A stretch of DNA of 34,918 bases from positions 1 to 34,918 of the forward strand of contig CALWSC010000014.1 in NCBI GenBank assembly GCA_944384105.1, given 5' to 3'. Source of the stretch: an uncultured Lachnospiraceae bacterium (GTDB lineage Bacteria; Bacillota; Clostridia; Lachnospirales; Lachnospiraceae). The translations under genes were made by a program, and so were the position numbers. Positions 1 through 7,321 of the stretch are shown in pieces (within the stretch, counting starts at the first letter, position 1; each line of letters starts with the position of its first letter). The notes beneath the pieces are model-generated. The model worked only from the letters and a program-made list of their open reading frames with translations. It was not told the DNA's origin and did no database searches.

Positions 1-41
1 TTTGACTCCTGCACACGCTGGTTCGAATCCAGCTAGCCCAG
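1..41 (+). tRNA. trnQ: tRNA-Gln (TTG), 3' part only
   Basis: The window opens inside the anticodon loop (TTTGAC, giving anticodon TTG). A T-arm follows (GCTGG, TTCGAAT loop, CCAGC), then the acceptor 3' strand TAGCCCA and a G discriminator base, as is usual for glutamine tRNA. The 5' half lies outside the window, so identity rests on the anticodon loop and acceptor end. No CCA is encoded. It is the first of three closely spaced tRNA genes. Confidence 0.85.
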
Positions 42-53
42 TTAGGAACTTGC

Positions 54-126
54 GGAGCATTAGCTCAGTCGGTAGAGCACTTGACTTTTAATCAAGTTGT
101 CCGGGGTTCGAATCCCCGATGCTTCA
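54..126 (+). tRNA. trnK: tRNA-Lys (TTT)
   Basis: A full cloverleaf can be drawn: acceptor GGAGCAT pairs with ATGCTTC (one G-U pair), D-arm GCTC/GAGC, anticodon arm CTTGA/TCAAG around loop CTTTTAA (anticodon TTT), and T-arm CGGGG/CCCCG with TTCGAAT. Discriminator is A and no CCA is encoded. Length is 73 nt. It lies 12 nt after tRNA-Gln, so the tRNAs are probably co-transcribed. Confidence 0.97.
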
Positions 127-181
127 GTATCGCAGCTACAGAGGTAGTTGCCTTTTTTTGTATATAGCCCTAATATGATAT

Positions 182-262
182 GCGGATATGGCGGAATTGG
201 CAGACGCGCCAGATTTAGGTTCTGGTGTCTATGACGTGCAGGTTCAAGTCCTGTTATCCGCA
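182..262 (+). tRNA. trnL: tRNA-Leu (TAG)
   Basis: Acceptor GCGGATA pairs with TATCCGC. The anticodon arm CCAGA/TCTGG closes loop TTTAGGT (anticodon TAG). There is a class II variable arm and a T-arm with TTCAAGT. Length is 81 nt with discriminator A and no encoded CCA. It is the last tRNA before the terminator at about 268. Confidence 0.96.
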
Positions 263-267
263 GTCTG

Positions 268-294
268 AAAGTGCCTTTAAACAGGCACTTTTTT
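268..294 (+). terminator. Rho-independent terminator of the tRNA cluster
   Basis: The 8-bp stem AAGTGCCT/AGGCACTT has a 6-nt loop and continues into a T run. It begins 5 nt after tRNA-Leu, as expected for termination of the tRNA transcript. Confidence 0.9.
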
Positions 295-342
295 AACTTG
301 TGCTGTAAAAAGAAGGGGCTGTGAAAAAGCATAGACTAAAAC

Positions 343-385
343 AAAGAAGGACCATGGGTCAAAAATAAGCCCAAGGTCCTTCTTT
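343..385 (+). terminator. Hairpin just inside the left IS end
   Basis: An 11-bp perfect stem (AAAGAAGGACC at 343-353 with GGTCCTTCTTT at 375-385) is extended by four more pairs after one mismatch, around an 11-nt loop. Subterminal hairpins like this often block read-through into a transposase or mask its ribosome site when transcribed from outside; that role is inferred. Confidence 0.5.
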
Positions 386-405
386 TGTGTTAAAATTAAC
401 TTGCA

Positions 406-1018
406 ATGATAATTATTAACAAGTCTAATTCTAACGCAAAACAGGCAGTTTTGCCAATACTTATTTCGGATTATCTGGATATTTGTGATCCAGTGCTGAC
501 ATTTGACCGTTTTATGGTGGAAATGGATCTGGAGAAATATCTGAAAGGAATCCCGAAACACTCTGCGGGAAGAATCAGATATAATCCGGTCAGCATGCTG
601 AAAACAGTCTTATTCGGATTTATGACGAATGGGTATATCTCTCTGCGGGAACTGGAAGACAGTTGTTTTGAAACAAAACATGTGGATCTGCAGCATCTGT
701 ACATTGACGGTTCTAAATTTGAAGCAGATTCTATCCGAAATATCCCGTTGCAGATGCCGGATATGGTTCCTGCAATAGAAGTATCATGGAGACCCCTTCC
801 GGGCGGTCAACTTTCCGATCGGTGAAGATGGCCTTATGAGGTGTCCGAACGGCAAAGCCTTTCACTTGCAGTATCGACAAAATGTAAGAGGAAATGCATA
901 TGGCAGACAGGAAGAAGTGTATCAGTGTGAAGATTGTGCCGGATGTCCGTATGCAGAGGGATGGAATCGGTCCGGCTGGAAGTCTTTCTGGTTTCTATTG
1001 GACACATTTAATCATTGA
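406..1018 (+). pseudogene. Broken IS1182-family transposase
   Basis: The first reading frame (406-825) carries an N-terminal DUF772-like region (NPVSMLKTVLFGFM, LRELEDSC). It then jumps without the usual intervening sequence to YIDGSKFEA, which resembles the segment around a catalytic Asp in these DDE transposases. This suggests an in-frame deletion of several dozen codons. After the stop at 823-825 the homology continues in another frame from about 836 (RCPNGKAF, YQCEDCAGCPY, a Cys-rich stretch typical of the family). It ends prematurely at 1018, with the rest of the catalytic domain missing. The copy therefore has at least one deletion, one frameshift and a C-terminal truncation and should be inactive. 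Family assignment comes from remembered motifs and is fairly secure; exact deletion limits are not. Confidence 0.75.
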
Positions 1019-1085
1019 GACCTATGGGGGAAGGGGGATTATAGGCATTTTTAGGAAAAAACATGTGCTTATGTATAAAAGGAGA

Positions 1086-1119
1086 GCTGTGAAAAAATGA
1101 TTTCTCATTTTTTCACAGC
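1086..1119. repeat. Perfect 15-bp hairpin at the right IS end
   Basis: GCTGTGAAAAAATGA (1086-1100) and its reverse complement (1105-1119) enclose a 4-nt loop. The outer half overlaps the right terminal repeat, so the GCTGTGAAAAA end motif is present in both orientations. It lies directly after the ATP-grasp stop on the minus strand and could serve as that operon's transcription stop (inference). Confidence 0.7.
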
Positions 1120-1136
1120 CCCTTTTATATAAGGTT

Positions 1137-2315
1137 TTAAATCAGCTGAATACATTCCCACGCTCTCCCGCGGATATACTCAAAATCTTCGCGGGATGAT
1201 GCAGGCGCATACAACTGCCCGATGCGGTCTGTTCCATTGGTTATGGGCGGAACCTCTGTCCCCTCGGGATAGTCGACAGAGACGAAAATTCCCTCTTTTG
1301 CAAGTCCGGCGATACGGTCCCGGTCGATTTTTCCGATGCGTGCGCGGCGTTCGCTGAAGAGGAGCGTGCCATAACACGGAACAGCGCTCTGCAGGGTAAA
1401 ATCCGTATGGTCCCCGGCTGCGCATTTAATCATCTGTGCGTAGTAGTCAATACCGCCGTATAGCGAGATCAGTTCCGGAATACAGGTGGCGCCGCACCTG
1501 CCGCCTGCCTCGATGATGTAAAGATCATCCCCGACGACAAAAGCGTCAATATTCATTGCGCAGTTATTCATGCCTGAGACGTCGATAATTCGCTGTACCT
1601 GAAGGCGGATCTGATCCATAAGCTGCGGAGAGCCGCTGAAGGGAAAATGATGACCGACCGGAACGGTTGTCCTTTCGCCGTGATAGACGAGCTTCGTGTG
1701 CGGAAGCAGCAGAACCGGCTTGTGATCCTGCACGAAAGCATCAATTCCGATTTCACAGCCGTCAATATAAGCCTCCGCAAGCAAATAGGGCTTGCGTGTG
1801 AAGGTTCGTGCGAGCAGATAGGAAGCAGAGAGCTCAGAGATGCTGTTGACCTTAAGTACGCCGCGGCTGCCCGAGCTGTCTGTTACCTTCAGGACAATCG
1901 GTGCGCCGAGCTCGTGAAATGCCTCCTCAGCGTCCGAGAGGGAATAGATCTTTCGGAAATCCGCAGTGCGCACTCCGCCTGCAGCGAACATTTCCTTCAT
2001 CTTCGCCTTATCGGTCAGAAGGGCTGCCGCATCAGACGGAATGCCGCACAGATCCAGTGCGTCGCAGACTTTTCCGAGTGTACGGACCGCAACATCCGTA
2101 CCTGTGGTGCAGATACCGCAGATGCCTTCCCTTCGCGCCGCTTCCAGGATTGCGCCGCTGTCCGTGGTGTCGAGTGTATAGAACTTATCCGCCAGAGCGA
2201 AGCCGGGATAATTGCCCGCATAGCTTACAACAATGGTGTAAAAGCCGAGTTCCTTTGCCTTTTGGATCAGGGGGACCTGATAAACGCCTGCCCCCAGAAT
2301 CATCATTTTCCTCAT
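1137..2315 (-). CDS. ATP-grasp domain ligase (substrate unknown)
   Basis: The 392-residue protein has an N-terminal Rossmann-like pre-ATP-grasp region (MILGAGVYQVPLIQKAKELG) as in PurK and carbamoyl-phosphate-synthase-like ligases. Its central ATP-grasp fold has a glycine-rich loop (SSGSRGVLKV, about residues 147-156) and a metal-binding segment YIIEAGGRCGATC. The family uses ATP to activate a carboxylate and join it to an amine, hydroxyl or thiol; nothing here reveals the substrate. In the metal site the usual E-x-N-x-R is E-A-G-G-R, a variation I believe occurs in some amino-acid-ligating subfamilies. The start has GGTGA about 8 nt upstream; the ATG ATG at codons 4-5 is an alternative. It is the last gene of a minus-strand operon, 51 nt after the glycosyltransferase stop, and ends beside the IS remnant. 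Confidence 0.8.
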   Translation of the reverse strand: MRKMMILGAGVYQVPLIQKAKELGFYTIVVSYAGNYPGFALADKFYTLDTTDSGAILEAARREGICGICTTGTDVAVRTLGKVCDALDLCGIPSDAAALLTDKAKMKEMFAAGGVRTADFRKIYSLSDAEEAFHELGAPIVLKVTDSSGSRGVLKVNSISELSASYLLARTFTRKPYLLAEAYIDGCEIGIDAFVQDHKPVLLLPHTKLVYHGERTTVPVGHHFPFSGSPQLMDQIRLQVQRIIDVSGMNNCAMNIDAFVVGDDLYIIEAGGRCGATCIPELISLYGGIDYYAQMIKCAAGDHTDFTLQSAVPCYGTLLFSERRARIGKIDRDRIAGLAKEGIFVSVDYPEGTEVPPITNGTDRIGQLYAPASSREDFEYIRGRAWECIQLI

Positions 2316-2366
2316 AAAATATTCACCGGGGAAATTTCCCGTTCCTTTCTGAAATACAAAAATAAA

Positions 2367-3374
2367 TCAAAGCGCTGTATCATCGTTGACGAATGCAGCA
2401 GGTTCCCGTTTCTTCTTTTTTTTCTTCTTTCCGTGCTTTTTTTTCTTTTTCTCCGGAAGATTCACTGTCTCGCGCACGATATACTGCGGAGTGCTGTTGA
2501 TTGAGAGAATAATCTTTCCTATATATTCTCCGATGATGCCGAGCACCAGAAGTACGATGCCGAAGAATACGAACATGCAGCACATAATCGAAGCCCAGCC
2601 GACCTGCATATCAGGTGTGACAAGCTTTCGGATCAGCGTGATGACTGCCCCGAGAAAACCGAAGCAGGCAAAAATTGTTCCCAGCAGCGCGGAGATGCGA
2701 AGCGGGATCACCGAGTAATTCCAGTAGGCTAGCCAGAGCGTCATGAGCTTCTTGAGCGTGTAGTTTGAGCTGCCGACCTCGCGTCTGTGATGTTCCACGG
2801 TGACGTTAGCGATGTTGTTTGTGGTTCGGTAAAAGATACCGTCCACATACGGGTTATAATTTTTATACCGTATGACTTCATCCTTTACCGCTCGGGTGAT
2901 AACCCAGAAATTGCTTGATACGATATCCTTCGGACGCCCCAGCAGAATCCGGGAGGATACCTCATTAAATTTACTCGTGAGATTCTTGAAAAATCCATTT
3001 TGTTTCTTGTTATACCGCCCGTAAACGAGATCATACCCTTCTGAAATTTTGTCCAGCAGCCGGAAGATCTGGGATGGGTGAGTCTGCATATCATCGTCCA
3101 TGCCGAGAATGTAATCGCCGTCCGCATAGTTCATTGCCGCCATCAGGGCGTTGTGCTGTCCGAAATTGCGGGCGAGGTTGATGCCGTGTACGAAGGGATA
3201 CTTGTCCGCGAGGCGCCGGATGGCGTCAAAGGTGGCGTCTTTGGAGCAGTCATTTACAAGGACGAACTCACAGGTATAACCGGGATGAGAGTGAAATTCA
3301 TCCAGCACCATCTCCACAACCTTCTCAATGGTTGCCTGCGAGTTATAACAGGGTATTACTACTGATACCAGCAT
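2367..3374 (-). CDS. GT2 glycosyltransferase, polyprenyl-phosphate (ArnC/GtrB) type, with Lys-rich tail
   Basis: The protein has 335 residues. The N-terminal GT-A domain starts VSVVIPCYNSQATIEKVV and contains the nucleotide-sugar/metal motif DDDMQTHP. Two C-terminal membrane helices follow (about residues 228-250 and 262-288). This is the layout of enzymes that put one sugar from a nucleotide sugar onto undecaprenyl phosphate on the cytoplasmic face. The last about 30 residues are very basic, with runs of five and seven lysines around His-Gly, which is unusual and gives T-rich runs on the plus strand. AGGAG lies 10 nt before the ATG. Its start is 14 nt after the PLP-enzyme stop, so they are co-transcribed. 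The SMR-type pair at 4583-5267 is a plausible flippase partner (ArnE/ArnF analogy). The donor sugar cannot be told from sequence. Confidence 0.88.
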   Translation of the reverse strand: MLVSVVIPCYNSQATIEKVVEMVLDEFHSHPGYTCEFVLVNDCSKDATFDAIRRLADKYPFVHGINLARNFGQHNALMAAMNYADGDYILGMDDDMQTHPSQIFRLLDKISEGYDLVYGRYNKKQNGFFKNLTSKFNEVSSRILLGRPKDIVSSNFWVITRAVKDEVIRYKNYNPYVDGIFYRTTNNIANVTVEHHRREVGSSNYTLKKLMTLWLAYWNYSVIPLRISALLGTIFACFGFLGAVITLIRKLVTPDMQVGWASIMCCMFVFFGIVLLVLGIIGEYIGKIILSINSTPQYIVRETVNLPEKKKKKHGKKKKKKKREPAAFVNDDTAL

Positions 3375-3388
3375 ATTTTAAAAACTCC

Positions 3389-4351
3389 TTATCGAATGTC
3401 AGATTCCAAGGAGAGTGCGTCAAAAAACAGCGGCGTTCCCCCTGTGTGTAAAAAGAGTATCTGTTTTCCGCGGATATCATGCTCATCCAGATAAGAGCAC
3501 ATGCCGCGAAAGGCCTTGCCTGTGTAGGTTGGGTCGAGACAGATGCCGTTTTCGCAGAACTGCCTGCGGATCACGGAGAGAATGGTACCGTCATATTTGC
3601 CATAACCTCCGGCGAGATATGCGTCCGTAAGCTCGATCTCCTGATCAAAACCCTCCGGCAGATGCAGAGCGCGGTCAGCAAAGTACGATTCCACGCCGGT
3701 GCGCAGGATGCGGGTGCCGCGCTCCTTATCGCGTGAGACGGAGATTCCGACGATATGCCGCCTGTCGTGCGCGAGCAGGTGTCCGCAGATCAGCCCGCTC
3801 TGCGTCGCTCCGGTGCCGGAAGCGTGGAAGATATAGTCGAAATGTACACCCATTTGTTCCTCCTGACGGCAGATCTCAGCGTAGGCGTCCGCGTAGGCGC
3901 GTGCCGCCGTGCCCTCATTTCCCTCGCCCAGGCGGTTCCCATATATGTAATATGGCACAAAGCCGCGGCTCTTAGCAGTCTCAAACGCTCTGTCTACTGC
4001 GGGCGCAATCTGGTCTTTCGGGCATCGGAGAACCTCCGCGCCAAGCCACCCGACGAGCCTGCTGTTTCCGGTCAAAGCAGAACCTCCCTCCGAATCCTCT
4101 GAACAGATCATCAGACAGGGAATTCCCTCGATGTGACAGGCGTTGGCGAGCACCCGACAGAGATTGGAACGGCTGTTCCCGTACAAAATCATAAAATTTC
4201 CGCCCTTTGCGCGCATATCCGCCAGAAAGGCGTACGCAATCCGAACCTTGTTTCCGCCCAGACTGAACGGCAGCAGGTCATCCCGCTTGATATAAAAATA
4301 ATTCCCCTCCATCCTGAGAGGATGGATCGGAGTTTCCGTCAAAATATCCAT
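3389..4351 (-). CDS. PLP-dependent enzyme of the D-cysteine desulfhydrase / ACC deaminase family
   Basis: The 320-residue protein resembles type II fold PLP enzymes: IKRDDLLPFSLGGNKVR holds the expected PLP lysine (GGNK), with a serine-rich substrate loop (GNSRSN) and GTGATQSG and LHTGGTPLF phosphate-binding glycine segments. Relatives deaminate or desulfurate small amino acids (D-cysteine, ACC), but the exact reaction is not predictable. I choose the ATG at 4351 because AGGAAAGG lies about 10 nt upstream; an in-frame upstream ATG would encode this ribosome site as protein. It is the first gene of the minus-strand operon and has its own promoter (4384-4412). A PLP amino-acid enzyme next to an ATP-grasp ligase and a lipid-sugar glycosyltransferase suggests an amino-acid-modified sugar, which is inference. 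Confidence 0.8.
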   Translation of the reverse strand: MDILTETPIHPLRMEGNYFYIKRDDLLPFSLGGNKVRIAYAFLADMRAKGGNFMILYGNSRSNLCRVLANACHIEGIPCLMICSEDSEGGSALTGNSRLVGWLGAEVLRCPKDQIAPAVDRAFETAKSRGFVPYYIYGNRLGEGNEGTAARAYADAYAEICRQEEQMGVHFDYIFHASGTGATQSGLICGHLLAHDRRHIVGISVSRDKERGTRILRTGVESYFADRALHLPEGFDQEIELTDAYLAGGYGKYDGTILSVIRRQFCENGICLDPTYTGKAFRGMCSYLDEHDIRGKQILFLHTGGTPLFFDALSLESDIR

Positions 4352-4383
4352 ACGTCTGAGTCCTTTCCTGAAAAACTGTTTCC

Positions 4384-4412
4384 AGTATACCATCAATGCG
4401 CGGGAGATACAA
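4384..4412 (-). promoter_or_regulatory. Sigma-A-type promoter of the PLP/GT2/ATP-grasp operon
   Basis: On the minus strand -35 TTGTAT (4412-4407), a 17-nt spacer and -10 TATACT (4389-4384) with a TGG extension just upstream of the -10. It lies about 35 nt before the chosen ATG at 4351 and points leftward. Confidence 0.7.
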
Positions 4413-4485
4413 GGGCAGCGACGGGAATCTCCGGGACAAACGCAAAAGAAGGAAGCCCTCAGCCGTGCCGCGGCATGGATGGGGA

Positions 4486-4514
4486 TTGCCTCTGCCCCGC
4501 CCAGGTGCTATAAT
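4486..4514 (+). promoter_or_regulatory. Sigma-A-type promoter of the SMR-type pair
   Basis: -35 TTGCCT (4486-4491), a 17-nt spacer and a perfect -10 TATAAT (4509-4514), about 70 nt before the start at 4583. With the leftward promoter at 4384-4412 it makes a compact divergent control region. Confidence 0.75.
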
Positions 4515-4582
4515 GTCAGAGTTCCGCAAAACAAGTGAGGACATGTAAAGCTGAACTATTATCAGGGAAAGGAGCCGGACAA

Positions 4583-4933
4583 ATGGCAAAGGCAAAGGAT
4601 TATGTGCTTCTGCATCTGAATATCCTGCTGTTTTCACTCACCAGCGTATTTTCGAAGCTGGCGTCCACGCAGTACGTAAAGCAGGGGCTTTCTTCGGCGC
4701 TGCTGTATGTGTTTTTGTTTCTGATGCTGTTAAACTGCGCGGTATATGCGGTGGCGTGGCAGCAGGTGATTAAGAAATTTGCGCTCTCCACGGCATATGC
4801 GAACAGGAGTGTGTATCTGATCTGGTCGCAGATCTGGGCAGCGGTGATTTTTCATGAAAATTTGTCCGTGCAGAATATCATCGGCATGATGGTGATTCTG
4901 GCGGGAGTACTGGTGGTGCAGAGATATGAATAG
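4583..4933 (+). CDS. SMR/EamA-type four-helix membrane protein, first of a pair (ArnE/ArnF-like)
   Basis: The 116-residue, very hydrophobic protein has four predicted helices (about 7-27, 35-56, 68-88 and 95-113). A Glu in the last loop (IFHENLSVQNIIGMMVILAG) matches the EamA/SMR pattern. The start is the ATG at 4583, preceded by AAAGGAG. Its gene overlaps the next one by 8 nt. Paired small SMR proteins typically form heterodimers; ArnE/ArnF flip undecaprenyl-phosphate-aminoarabinose. Given the divergent lipid-sugar glycosyltransferase at 2367-3374, flipping of a polyprenyl-phosphate sugar is the leading guess. Export of a small cationic compound is the alternative. Confidence 0.78.
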   Translation: MAKAKDYVLLHLNILLFSLTSVFSKLASTQYVKQGLSSALLYVFLFLMLLNCAVYAVAWQQVIKKFALSTAYANRSVYLIWSQIWAAVIFHENLSVQNIIGMMVILAGVLVVQRYE

Positions 4934-5267
4934 ATGGTTTATGCTGCTGATGCTTGCAGGTACGTTTTTTTCCGCGGCGTCGCAGATTTTATTAAAGAAG
5001 AGCGCGCAGAGAAATTATAAAAACCGGCTGTTTGAGTATCTGAACTGGCGTGTGATCACAGCGTACGGTATCTTCTTCGGCGTACTGTTTCTGAATACCT
5101 ACGCTTACACAAAGGTGGATATGAAGTACGGACCGGTCATCGATACATTCAGTTATGTGTTCGTGCTGCTGCTGTCGTGGCTGATTTTAAAGGAAAAGAT
5201 TTCGAGAGGGAAGCTGATTGGAAATCTGCTGATAATTTTGGGCGTATTTATTTATACCCTCCCGTAA
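4926..5267 (+). CDS. SMR/EamA-type four-helix membrane protein, second of a pair
   Basis: The 113-residue partner of the preceding gene has four hydrophobic helices and a conserved-looking last section (SWLILKEKISRGKLIGNLLIILG) typical of SMR/EamA half-transporters. Its ATG lies inside the end of the upstream gene (8-nt overlap), pointing to translational coupling and equal amounts of both subunits. The two proteins share the fold but little sequence, as expected for a heterodimer. Substrate is unknown; lipid-linked sugar flipping is inferred from neighbours. Confidence 0.78.
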   Translation: MNRWFMLLMLAGTFFSAASQILLKKSAQRNYKNRLFEYLNWRVITAYGIFFGVLFLNTYAYTKVDMKYGPVIDTFSYVFVLLLSWLILKEKISRGKLIGNLLIILGVFIYTLP

Positions 5268-5294
5268 AAGAAGCTCTTCCCTGAATTGTTTCAG

Positions 5295-5323
5295 TTGCTT
5301 TTCCAACGAAAAGATGTTACAAT
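5295..5323 (+). promoter_or_regulatory. Sigma-A-type promoter of the amidase gene
   Basis: -35 TTGCTT (5295-5300), a 17-nt spacer and -10 TACAAT (5318-5323), about 90 nt upstream of the amidase ATG. The leader between them shows no obvious riboswitch-like structure by eye. Confidence 0.7.
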
Positions 5324-5412
5324 GAATGTCACGAAAAAGTAATAAAAATGTAACAAATGGGAGAGGTTTCCGGTGAACGCTTTCCCTGGCTTTGAAAAGG
5401 AGTAACGATGCG

Positions 5413-7293
5413 ATGAAGAGAAAGAACTATCTCGCCGCGCTTGCAGCCTCTGCGCTGCTGCTTGTCTGCAGCGCAGGGACCGTATATGCGGCTGACGACG
5501 GTCTGGGTGTACGGTATCTGCTCGAGGATACTCTCTCAGAGGAGCAGCAGGTCAATGTATTTGTGAGCGTGGAGCAGCCCGGACAGGCGATTGAGAGCGC
5601 AGTACTGGTCTATGAGGAAAATGGGGCGCAGCTTACGGCGGAGGCGTCTGAGATTATCGAGAACAGCATGGTCTTTGAGCTTGCAGGAACGGCAGAGCGC
5701 GAGTATCAGCAGGTGCAGCTTACGGCAGGAGGGGAACCGTATACGGCGGATCTGGCGCAGACGCAGCAGAGTGAGGAGATTCTCCTGGATTCAGAGACGA
5801 TTGCGGAGGTGGATACGGGGCTTACCGGAGAGGACGTGGACGGCTTTGTAATTTCCGGAAATACCGATGAGGAAATTGAGGAAAATCTGGAAGCAGCGGT
5901 CTATGTGACAGATCCGTATATGATGCCGAATACGCTCTCTTTGGACCGCGCACGGCAGAACCCCTGGATTGTGCTTGATCCCGGACACGGGGGATCAGAC
6001 CCGGGAGCCACAAGGACATGGGACGGAAAACTGTATCAGGAGAAGGATATGACGCTTAAAATCTCCTGGGCGACGCGCCGCTATCTGAATGAGAAATATC
6101 CCAATGTCAAGGTTACCATGACAAGAACTGATGATACCTATATAAGCCTGAGCTACCGCACAAACTATGCGGCGAGCGTTGGAGCAACCGTGCTCGTAAG
6201 CCAGCACATTAACTCTACGTCCGGCAGCACCACGACGGCGACCGGAGTGGAGGCAATGGTTGCAAATGTTGGATCATTCCGCACGGAGGTAGCGCAGTCG
6301 GGACAGGATCTGGCGCGCGCAATCCTCAATGAACTGGTATCCCTTGGATACAGAGACAGAGGATTTGTAATCAAGATGAGTACAAATGGAAGCACTTATG
6401 CGGACGGAAGCCCGGCGGACTACTATTCCATCGTGTGCAACAGCATGAACAACGGTATCCCCGGCATTATCATCGAGCATGGATTTATCAACAGCGAGCA
6501 CGATTTCCGTACATATTTACAGAGTGACGCTTCTTTGGAGCAGCTCGGCCAGGCAGACGCGCGGGGTATTGCGAAGTTCTTAAATCTCGACAGTCTGACG
6601 CCGGAACCGACGCCAACTCCGGATCCAACCCCGGAACCGACGCCAACTCCCGATCCGACCCCGACCCCGGATCCAACCCCGGAACCGACGCCAACCCCCG
6701 ATCCAACGCCGACACCTCAGCCGCAGGCAGGCTGGCAGATGATGGACGGCATTTACTACTATATAAACAGTGACGGCACGATCCACAAGGGCTGGCTTGA
6801 GGAGGGCGGCAAGCGCTATTACCTCGATCCGGTAAACGGACAGATGCAGGCGGGCTGGAAAGACATCGGGGGAGCGCGTTATTATCTGAATGCTTCAGGC
6901 GTCATGCAGACCGGCTGGCAGGTCGTGGGAGGGAAGTATGAGTACTATTACCTCGGCGACGACGGGAAGATGCGTACCGGCTGGCAGACCGTGGACGGAG
7001 AGTGGTATTACTTAAAACCGTCGGGAGCGCTCCAGTTCGGCTGGCTGAATGAGGGCGGCGAGCGTTACTGGATGGGAACAAGCGGGAATATGCAGGTGGG
7101 CTGGCAGATGATCGACGGCATCTACTACTTCTTCAATGCCTCCGGACATATGCAGACCGGCTGGCTGTATCTTGGCCCGTTTACATACTATCTGGAGCCG
7201 AGCGGACACATGCACGCAGGCTGGCTTGTGGAGAACGGAAAGAGATATTTCTTCAACGCCTCAGGGCTTCTGACGAAGACGGAGACGCTCTAA
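5413..7293 (+). CDS. Secreted N-acetylmuramoyl-L-alanine amidase with C-terminal wall-binding repeats
   Basis: The 626-residue secreted enzyme cleaves the amide between muramic acid and the stem peptide. An N-terminal signal peptide (basic start, hydrophobic core, cleavage after VYA) is followed by about 150 residues of uncharacterised acidic sequence. An Amidase_3 zinc domain (about 185-390) shows the expected ligand and catalytic residues H192 (DPGHGG), E210 (YQEKD), H265 (SQHIN) and E355 (IIEHGF). A Thr/Pro/Asp/Glu linker (about 396-436) leads to about nine GW-type wall-binding repeats of roughly 20 residues, each with a Gly-Trp and a Tyr-rich strand. The ATG at 5413 is used because AGGAG lies 10 nt upstream; a TTG seven codons earlier would put that site inside the gene. 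It has its own promoter and no obvious terminator before the next gene. Confidence 0.93.
   Translation: MKRKNYLAALAASALLLVCSAGTVYAADDGLGVRYLLEDTLSEEQQVNVFVSVEQPGQAIESAVLVYEENGAQLTAEASEIIENSMVFELAGTAEREYQQVQLTAGGEPYTADLAQTQQSEEILLDSETIAEVDTGLTGEDVDGFVISGNTDEEIEENLEAAVYVTDPYMMPNTLSLDRARQNPWIVLDPGHGGSDPGATRTWDGKLYQEKDMTLKISWATRRYLNEKYPNVKVTMTRTDDTYISLSYRTNYAASVGATVLVSQHINSTSGSTTTATGVEAMVANVGSFRTEVAQSGQDLARAILNELVSLGYRDRGFVIKMSTNGSTYADGSPADYYSIVCNSMNNGIPGIIIEHGFINSEHDFRTYLQSDASLEQLGQADARGIAKFLNLDSLTPEPTPTPDPTPEPTPTPDPTPTPDPTPEPTPTPDPTPTPQPQAGWQMMDGIYYYINSDGTIHKGWLEEGGKRYYLDPVNGQMQAGWKDIGGARYYLNASGVMQTGWQVVGGKYEYYYLGDDGKMRTGWQTVDGEWYYLKPSGALQFGWLNEGGERYWMGTSGNMQVGWQMIDGIYYFFNASGHMQTGWLYLGPFTYYLEPSGHMHAGWLVENGKRYFFNASGLLTKTETL
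6598..6720 (+). repeat. Degenerate Pro/Thr-coding tandem repeat (amidase linker)
   Basis: Short units encoding TPEPTPTPDP-like sequence recur with small variations (CCGGAACCGACGCCAACTCC blocks alternating with CCGGATCCAACC-like blocks). They encode the flexible linker between catalytic and binding domains. Such repeats are prone to length change by slippage. Confidence 0.85.
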
Positions 7294-7321
7294 AGAGTAA
7301 TGACAAAGGAAACAGTAGAAA

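Larger units (their letters stand above)
313..1124 (+). mobile_element. Decayed IS1182-type insertion sequence with intact inverted ends
   Basis: The ends are a perfect 16-bp inverted repeat: AAGGGGCTGTGAAAAA at 313-328 and its reverse complement at 1109-1124. GGGGCTGT-type ends are typical of the IS1182 group as I know it. Between them is a broken transposase (see the pseudogene entry). Just inside the left end is a long hairpin (343-385) and at the right end another (1086-1119). At about 0.8 kb the element is roughly half the length expected for an autonomous member. No clear target-site duplication is visible. It separates the tRNA cluster from the minus-strand ATP-grasp operon, whose last stop codon lies 13 nt beyond the right repeat. 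Confidence 0.8.

Noticed and set aside
894-1100. 68-codon plus-strand frame in the IS remnant
   Set aside because: It overlaps the Cys-rich transposase remnant in another frame and has no independent support.
1-1136. Phage or integrative element attachment at the tRNA genes
   Set aside because: Integrative elements often sit at tRNA 3' ends, but there is no integrase and no repeated tRNA end seen here; the only mobile DNA is the IS remnant.
1647-2504. 285-codon plus-strand frame opposite the ATP-grasp and GT2 genes
   Set aside because: It crosses the junction of two well-supported minus-strand genes and has no domain signal.
6598-6720. Possible CRISPR or satellite-type repeat
   Set aside because: The units are short, uneven and without spacers; they encode the Pro/Thr linker of the amidase.
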